In this document: positions 58,805 to 64,000 of the stretch, in pieces | How positions within the stretch are numbered: position 1 is the first letter of the stretch | Layout: each line of letters begins with the position of its first letter | Origin: Protea cynaroides | Taxonomy: Eukaryota; Streptophyta; Magnoliopsida; Proteales; Proteaceae | Direction: 5' to 3' | Assembly: GCA_028583415.1 (NCBI GenBank) | Contig: CM053272.1 | Span: forward strand, 44,632,699 to 44,696,698 | Length of the DNA stretch: 64,000 nt | Position numbers and translations under genes: made by a program | The notes under the pieces: model-generated | Database searches by the model: none | What the model saw: the letters and a program-made list of their open reading frames with translations, nothing else | What the model was told of the DNA's origin: nothing

Positions 58805-59268
58805 GCTATAATTGACTTGAGGAGCTGCTGAGCTGCTGCCCATGTGCAGCTGGTATCCTTGACTTAAGAGCTGTTGCCCATGTGTAGTAGTTATCCTTGA
58901 CTTGAGGAGCTACTACCCATGTGCAACTAATATCTCATAACACTCCCCCTCAAGCAGGAGCATATATATCAATCATGCCCACTTGTTTACAAATATAATC
59001 AATCTTCTCACTCCTCAGAAATTTAGTGAACACATTGCCAAGTTGTTCTCCTATACGAACATGGATGGTAAAAATAATTCATTGTTGCAGCTTTTCACGT
59101 ACAAAATGACAATTTACCTCAATGTGTTTCGTTTGTTCATGAATCACAGATCTGAAGCAATGTGCAGCCTGGTTATCACACCACAATTGCATGGAAGATG
59201 TATCTGAAAAGCCAAGTTCAGCCGATAATTACTTGACCCACAACAACTCACATGTAACATGTGCCATA

Positions 59269-60941
59269 CATTGATACATAGTTGTTAAGGCAACAAAGCG
59301 ACCCAAGGTGTTAGAGGCCATCCTAGGCGCCTAGGCGTTGCCTATGTGACCAAGGCGTTCCCAATGTATTTTTTTATTTCTAAAATATTAATGCTATATA
59401 TATATATATCAACACTTAAGACATAATCTAATCAATGTGAGAAAACCAACAAATAATGAATAAAATATAGGACATAAAAAAGTATATTTATAAGAAACAA
59501 AAAAGTACAAATCAATAAACTAAGAAGTTAGAATCAGATTTCATAGACAAGCTCGTAGGCTAAGTGGCTAACTAAAATCATATTTCCTAGACAAGCTTGT
59601 AGGCTAACTAAAATCAAGCTGCAACTATCGGCTACACATCCAAGATACTCTAAATCATCATATCAAAATGCTCCACAGTTCTAAACTTCATAAAAAATAA
59701 ATAGGATACCTGAATGCTGATAATAAAATAACAAAATGCTCCACAGTCCAAAGTCCATAGGTAATGCAAGGAGATAATGATATTGGGAATTGTGATCGAC
59801 TGGTTGCTGCCCAAAAAATAATACAGATAATGAAACAATGATTGCTGGCGGCCCAAAAAATGATACATATAATGATACAGAAAAAAGAAAAAAAAAACTG
59901 TTGCAGAGCTTAGTGACTTAGTCAATATTGACATTTGAGAAAGAAAAAAAAATGTTGCAGTGCTCAGTCCATATCGACATTTGAAAAAAAAAAAAAAAAA
60001 CATTGTTGCAGAGTGGTAAACATTAAACAGAGAAGAAGAAAAAAGAGGAAGAAGGAAGAGGAAGAGGAAGAGGAAGAGGAAGAGGAAGAGGAAGATGGAG
60101 GAAGAGCAAGAGGAAGAGGATGGAGGATGGAGGATGGAGGATGGAGGAGAATTTGATTCGACCAAAAAAAAAAATTAGGCGGAAAAAGAGTTGCAGAGTC
60201 AAAAACTGTCGCAGTGCTCAGTCCATATCGAAGGAGGAGGAGGAGGAGATTCGACAAGTAGAAAAAAAAGGAGGAAAAAGTTGCAGAGTCGTAGACGTAA
60301 GTCGTATGACTCTTAGCAGAGGCTAGAGAAGAAGAAGAAGAAGAAGAAGGAAAAGAAGAAGAAGAAAAAGAAAAAGAGGAGGAAGAATCGATTTCGACCA
60401 AAAAAAAAAAATTTCTAAGCTTCCGTAAAGTAGCAGAGAAGAAGAAGAAGAAGAAGAAGAAGAAGAAGATGACGACATTCGAAAAAAAAAAAAAATAACA
60501 TACCTGAATGGATCTCTACGTCGGAAGAGAAAACCTCCAAGAGCTCCAGAGACGAAAGGTTGGCTGCTGCAACCCTAATTGTTTGAGTTCTATATTTTCT
60601 TTTTCAAACTAATGGTATTTGCCTCCATAAGACATAGAAACATCATGATTCAATATATATATGTATAATACATTATTCTACACATAACCAATCTAAATGT
60701 TAATTTTAGCATTTAATTAAAAAATACAAATAATAAATATAACAACGGATTATACAAAATTTCATGTACCTCCCCTGATTTACCTACACATGTAATAAGG
60801 CGACCGCCCAGGCTTCTTGGTCGCCATGCCTAGGCGACGCCCAGAAGGCCTAGGCGATTGCCTTTTGAACACTATTAAGGCGCCTAGCCGCCCAGCCCTT
60901 AAAAAGTAGCTGGACGCCTAGGCGACGCCTCGACAAATATG
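59269..60941. mobile_element. hAT-like element, 1673 bp, in copia RNase H
   Basis: 8-bp target duplications GTGCCATA at 59261-59268 and 60942-60949; removing the insert rejoins the copia reading YRAMA...CELLWVK. The subterminal regions are inverted repeats built of GGCGCCTAGGCG-type words (59328-59360 and 60780-60930). The interior is GAA-rich low complexity (about 60030-60480). No transposase is seen. Confidence 0.85.
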
Positions 60942-60949
60942 GTGCCATA

Positions 60950-61240
60950 GCACGATACACAAACTCTGCACTGGACCGGGCAACAACGGTCTGCTTCTTG
61001 CTCTTCCAAGACACAAGATTGCCGCCTACGAAAGTACCATAACCAATAATAGACCGTCTGTCAATAGGAGAACTTGCCAAATCAGCATCTGAAAACCCTT
61101 CAATATGTCCATGTTTATGGTTAGAATATAATAGACCACGACCTGAAGCCTTCTTGAGACAACGTAAAATGCGAAGAACAACATCCCAATGAGACCTCCG
61201 AGGAGAGGACAAAAACTTACTTACAAGTCACAACACCCAT
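60950..61240 (-). pseudogene. Copia RNase H, broken
   Basis: WDVVLRILRCLKKASGRGLLYS, then FSDADLASSPIDRRSIIGY, VSWKSKKQTVVARSSAEFVYRAMA. The fragment ends at the nested element; the last few residues lie at about 59210-59268. Confidence 0.92.
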
Positions 61241-61484
61241 TGGAAAAGCCACATCTGAACGAGTTACAATGAGATAATTTAATTTGCCAACCGGCATGCT
61301 ATACTGCTCGGGATCATTCAAAATATCACACTATCAGCTGTAAGTTTAATGTTGGTGTCCATTGGGGTATCCACAGGCTTGGAGCCTGACATTCGTATCT
61401 CTGTAAGAAAATCCAGAATTTATTTCTGTTGTGAGATAGAAATACCTTTCTTTGACTGAGTTACCTCAATACCCAAAAAATATT

Positions 61485-61900
61485 TTAACCTACCCATAGC
61501 CTTGGTGTGAAAGTATTGTTGTACTCTTGTAGATGAGTCTTTGAACTCGTGATTCCTATACTATCATCTCTTGTAATCACAATATCATCAACATATATAA
61601 TAAGATGCGTCCTTGAACGGGACTTGCAATAAAAAAACCGAGTGACCACTGTCACATCGGGATAAACCAAAATCAAGAACTGCCTCAGTGAAAGTGTGAA
61701 ACGACCAAACCATGCCCAAGGAGATTGCTTCAACCCATTGTAGGGACGATTTGAAGCGTCTACACCCATATAATGACTTCTTTGGCTTACATACCAAACC
61801 AGACTCCCTATGAGCAACAAAACCAGGTGGCTGTTCCATATAAACCTCTTCATGAGATGACCATGAAGGAAAGCATTCTTCACATCAAGTTGGTGTAGCG
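61485..61900 (-). pseudogene. Copia reverse transcriptase, broken
   Basis: KNAFLHGHLM, MEQPPGFVAHRE, VCKPKKSLYG, then THLIIYVDDIVITRDD with the YVDD intact. Frame changes separate the first and second parts. Confidence 0.9.
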
Positions 61901-62332
61901 ACCAATGATGGAAAGTAGCTAGAGAGATCTAAATTTGAATTGAGGCAAGTTTGGCAAGAGGAGAAAAAGTATCTAGACAATCAACACCATAGACCTGAGC
62001 ATAGCCTTTGGTGACAAGACGAGCATGAGAACCATCAGGTTCGACTTTGACAACATAATCCTAGCAACAATCAATAACAGACTTGTCGGCAGGTAAGGGC
62101 ACAAAATCCCATGTGCGATTTTCCTCCAAATCCAATAATTCTTCCTCTATAGTTGTCCTCCAGTCATGACTAGATAATGCCTTTGCAACAGACTTAGGAA
62201 GCGGGTGACAAGCAACAGTATATAAACAAGAATGAAATGGAGGAGATAAACCAGAATAAGAAACGAAGTTCGAGAGAGGATGGTGAGTACAACTCCGAAC
62301 ACCCTTATGATAAGCAATAGGAACATCAAGGT

Positions 62333-63010
62333 TTAAAAAGGAACACTTAACTTAGGAGCAAGGACCAGATTCACAGGCAAAGAAGCGGCAGGGGCGAGAG
62401 ATTCCGGGGTTGCAGCATTTAAGCAAGGACGATGAGTATAGACATGTTGAATGGCTGGTAGAGTAGGAGGAGCAGTGATAGGTGGAACTTGCGAAACAGA
62501 ATGTTGGACAACATATGGAGGAAGGCCATTTTTTAACTCAAACACAACAAAAGACCCATCTGGATATAGGGTGGTTTCAAAGAAAGAAACATCGGCGGTC
62601 ACAAAATATTTATGTAACTCTGGGGAATAACAATGATAATTCTTTTGAGTACATGAATAACCAAGAAAAAGACACTTGAGAGCCTTGGGATCCAACTTAG
62701 AATGACCATGGCGATGGTCACGATTCACGAATAACAAACACATCCAAATATTATGGGAGGAAGCAGAAATAGTGATTCAGAAGCAAATAGCAAAGCATGA
62801 GGAATCCCACCATTTATGACTGAAGAAGGTATGCGATTAATAAGATAACATGCAGTTAAAACAGCGTCAGCCCAAAAGGTTTGGCCACCTTCATTTTAAA
62901 GAGAATGGACTGAGTAACCTCCATCAAATGGCGATTCTTTCATTCCGCAATATCGTTTTGTTGAGGGGAGTCGAGACAAGAAGATTGATGAACCATGCCT
63001 TGTGCAACCA
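62333..63010 (-). pseudogene. Copia integrase C-terminal half
   Basis: VHQSSCLDSPQQND, FWADAVLTACYLINRIPSS, DPKALKCLFLGYSCTQKNYH and VTADVSFFETT are typical of copia integrase. The catalytic core upstream is cut off by the element that starts at 63016. Confidence 0.9.
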
Positions 63011-63015
63011 TAAAC

Positions 63016-64000
63016 CATGGTTCAAGGTGCGGGTCGAAACCACAACTCGGTTTCGATTAGGGTCGAGACGAAACCTTATATCGAACTTGAAAAGTACCAC
63101 GTTTCGATCGAAACTTGGTCCAACTCGACCAGGTGTCGAAAGCTAGTTTTGACATGGTTTTGGTTTAGGCTTACAAAATGTTGGGTTTCGATTGAAACCT
63201 GTCTATATTGACAGGTTTCGACTCCAAAGCTAGGAACATGATACAAAAGTAACACTTATTAGGCTACATAGGAACAACATTTATTAGGGAGTATTTATTT
63301 ATGACTACTATCATTTAAGTTAATGTTTCTCATTTACTTAAGATATTATTCATAAATAAGCAAAAACTCCCCATTTGAATCCAACAAAAGTAGTCTAAAA
63401 TTCAAATTCCAAAAGGATAAAAAGTCAGCCCTCCAGATAAGAACAAAAACCGTATTTTTGGGTGCGGGGGTGATTTTCAACTTCCAAATGTTAGGTTTTT
63501 TTTTTTCAAATATACAAATTTGATAAATCTTATCATAGTAAAGCATCATTGAAAACCAACAGTGCGCCAAAATAATCTCTTGCTTTGATGCCCAAAAAAT
63601 TATTTACAATCAGAAGAATTTAAATAGCATTCGCGTACTTTAAATAAGGTTTGACTGTAGTGTAACTCCTTCATTAAAACTCAGATTCAAGTAATCTCAG
63701 ATTTGTTGGAAAGCTGGTTATGCTAGCTTTGCAACAAATTCGAGATTACTTGAATCTGAGCATATTAAAGGAGTTACGCTCTGGTCAAATCTTGTTAGGA
63801 ATATGCGAATGCTGTTTAAAATCGCCCTGGATGAAAATATTTTTTTTGGGCACCAAAGCAAGTGATTATTTTGACGCACTCTTAGTTTTTGGTGATGCAT
63901 TTACTATAATAAGATTTATGTAATTTTTAGATTTTGGTAAAAGCCTAGCATTTGGAAGTTGAAAATTGCCCCTGCATCCAAAAATCCTGTTTTTGTAACT
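63016..64000. mobile_element. Foldback hAT-like element, cut by window end
   Basis: It begins CATGGTTCAAGGTGCGGG like the others of its family, and carries words shared with 57552-58804 (TCCCCATTTGAATCCAA, ATTCAAATTCCAAAAGGATA, AAAACCAAGAG-like). The inverted centre is near 63718, where CAACAAATCTGAGATTACTT meets its complement. The right arm is incomplete at 64000, so the target duplication cannot be checked. Confidence 0.8.

Larger units (their letters stand above)
57393..63015 (-). mobile_element. Second degraded Ty1-copia, 3' half, cut by window and insertions
   Basis: A minus-strand element in the SUVR5 intron. The 3' LTR ends at 58942 (TGTTATGAGATATT on the minus strand) beside the polypurine tract CTTGAGGGGGAG; its other end is set at TGTTGTAAC near 57393 but could lie further left. 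RNase H, RT and integrase follow up to about 63015. Foldback elements interrupt the LTR (57552-58804), RNase H (59269-60941) and integrase (63016 onward). The 5' half and 5' LTR are outside the window. Confidence 0.82.

Noticed and set aside
59650..60401. Ser/Phe-rich and Glu-rich frames
   Set aside because: Translations of GAA-type low complexity inside a nested transposon.

Overview
This is nuclear DNA of a flowering plant. It has long introns with GT/AG junctions, no bacterial-style gene packing, plant-type transposons (Ty1-copia, gag-only LTR elements, an Au-type SINE, L1 and RTE LINEs, MULE and hAT-like foldback elements) and two recognisable plant genes. The AT-rich, repeat-swollen introns suggest a medium or large genome, for example a woody dicot, basal eudicot or magnoliid. 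The species cannot be told from the sequence.

Gene 1 (3416-25656, minus strand) is a DUF616-family gene most like TOD1/MUCI70. Six coding exons spread over 22 kb join in frame to a complete 465-residue protein. Its introns hold three insertions of one gag-only LTR retrotransposon family in family-typical form (a solo LTR, a full element, another solo LTR), a diverged relative of that family, a 1.5-kb MULE, an Au-like SINE and an RTE LINE tail.

Gene 2 (from about 47081, plus strand, running off the right edge) is SUVR5, the multi-zinc-finger histone H3K9 methyltransferase. Five coding exons are visible: the N-terminal region, cysteine-rich repeats, four C2H2 fingers and the start of the pre-SET region. 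The SET domain must lie beyond base 64000, because the last intron is longer than 7.3 kb and is filled by a degraded copia element with three DNA transposons nested in it.

The two genes are divergent, with about 21 kb between their coding starts. That gap holds MITEs, a hAT-like hairpin element, an L1 LINE remnant lacking a visible ORF2, an internally deleted copia, a SINE with perfect 20-bp target duplications, and an old copia (38593-46387) carrying a nested TRIM and a hAT-like element. Any SUVR5 5' UTR exon in this gap was not recognised.

The most unusual structure is at 6046-10985. Four independent marks (two LTR target-site duplications, a SINE target-site duplication with the SINE split into opposite orientations, and a LINE tail split the same way) show that a 603-bp segment was inverted by recombination between two oppositely oriented LTRs inside a TOD1 intron. 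No CRISPR array, rRNA, functional tRNA or bacterial-type system is present.
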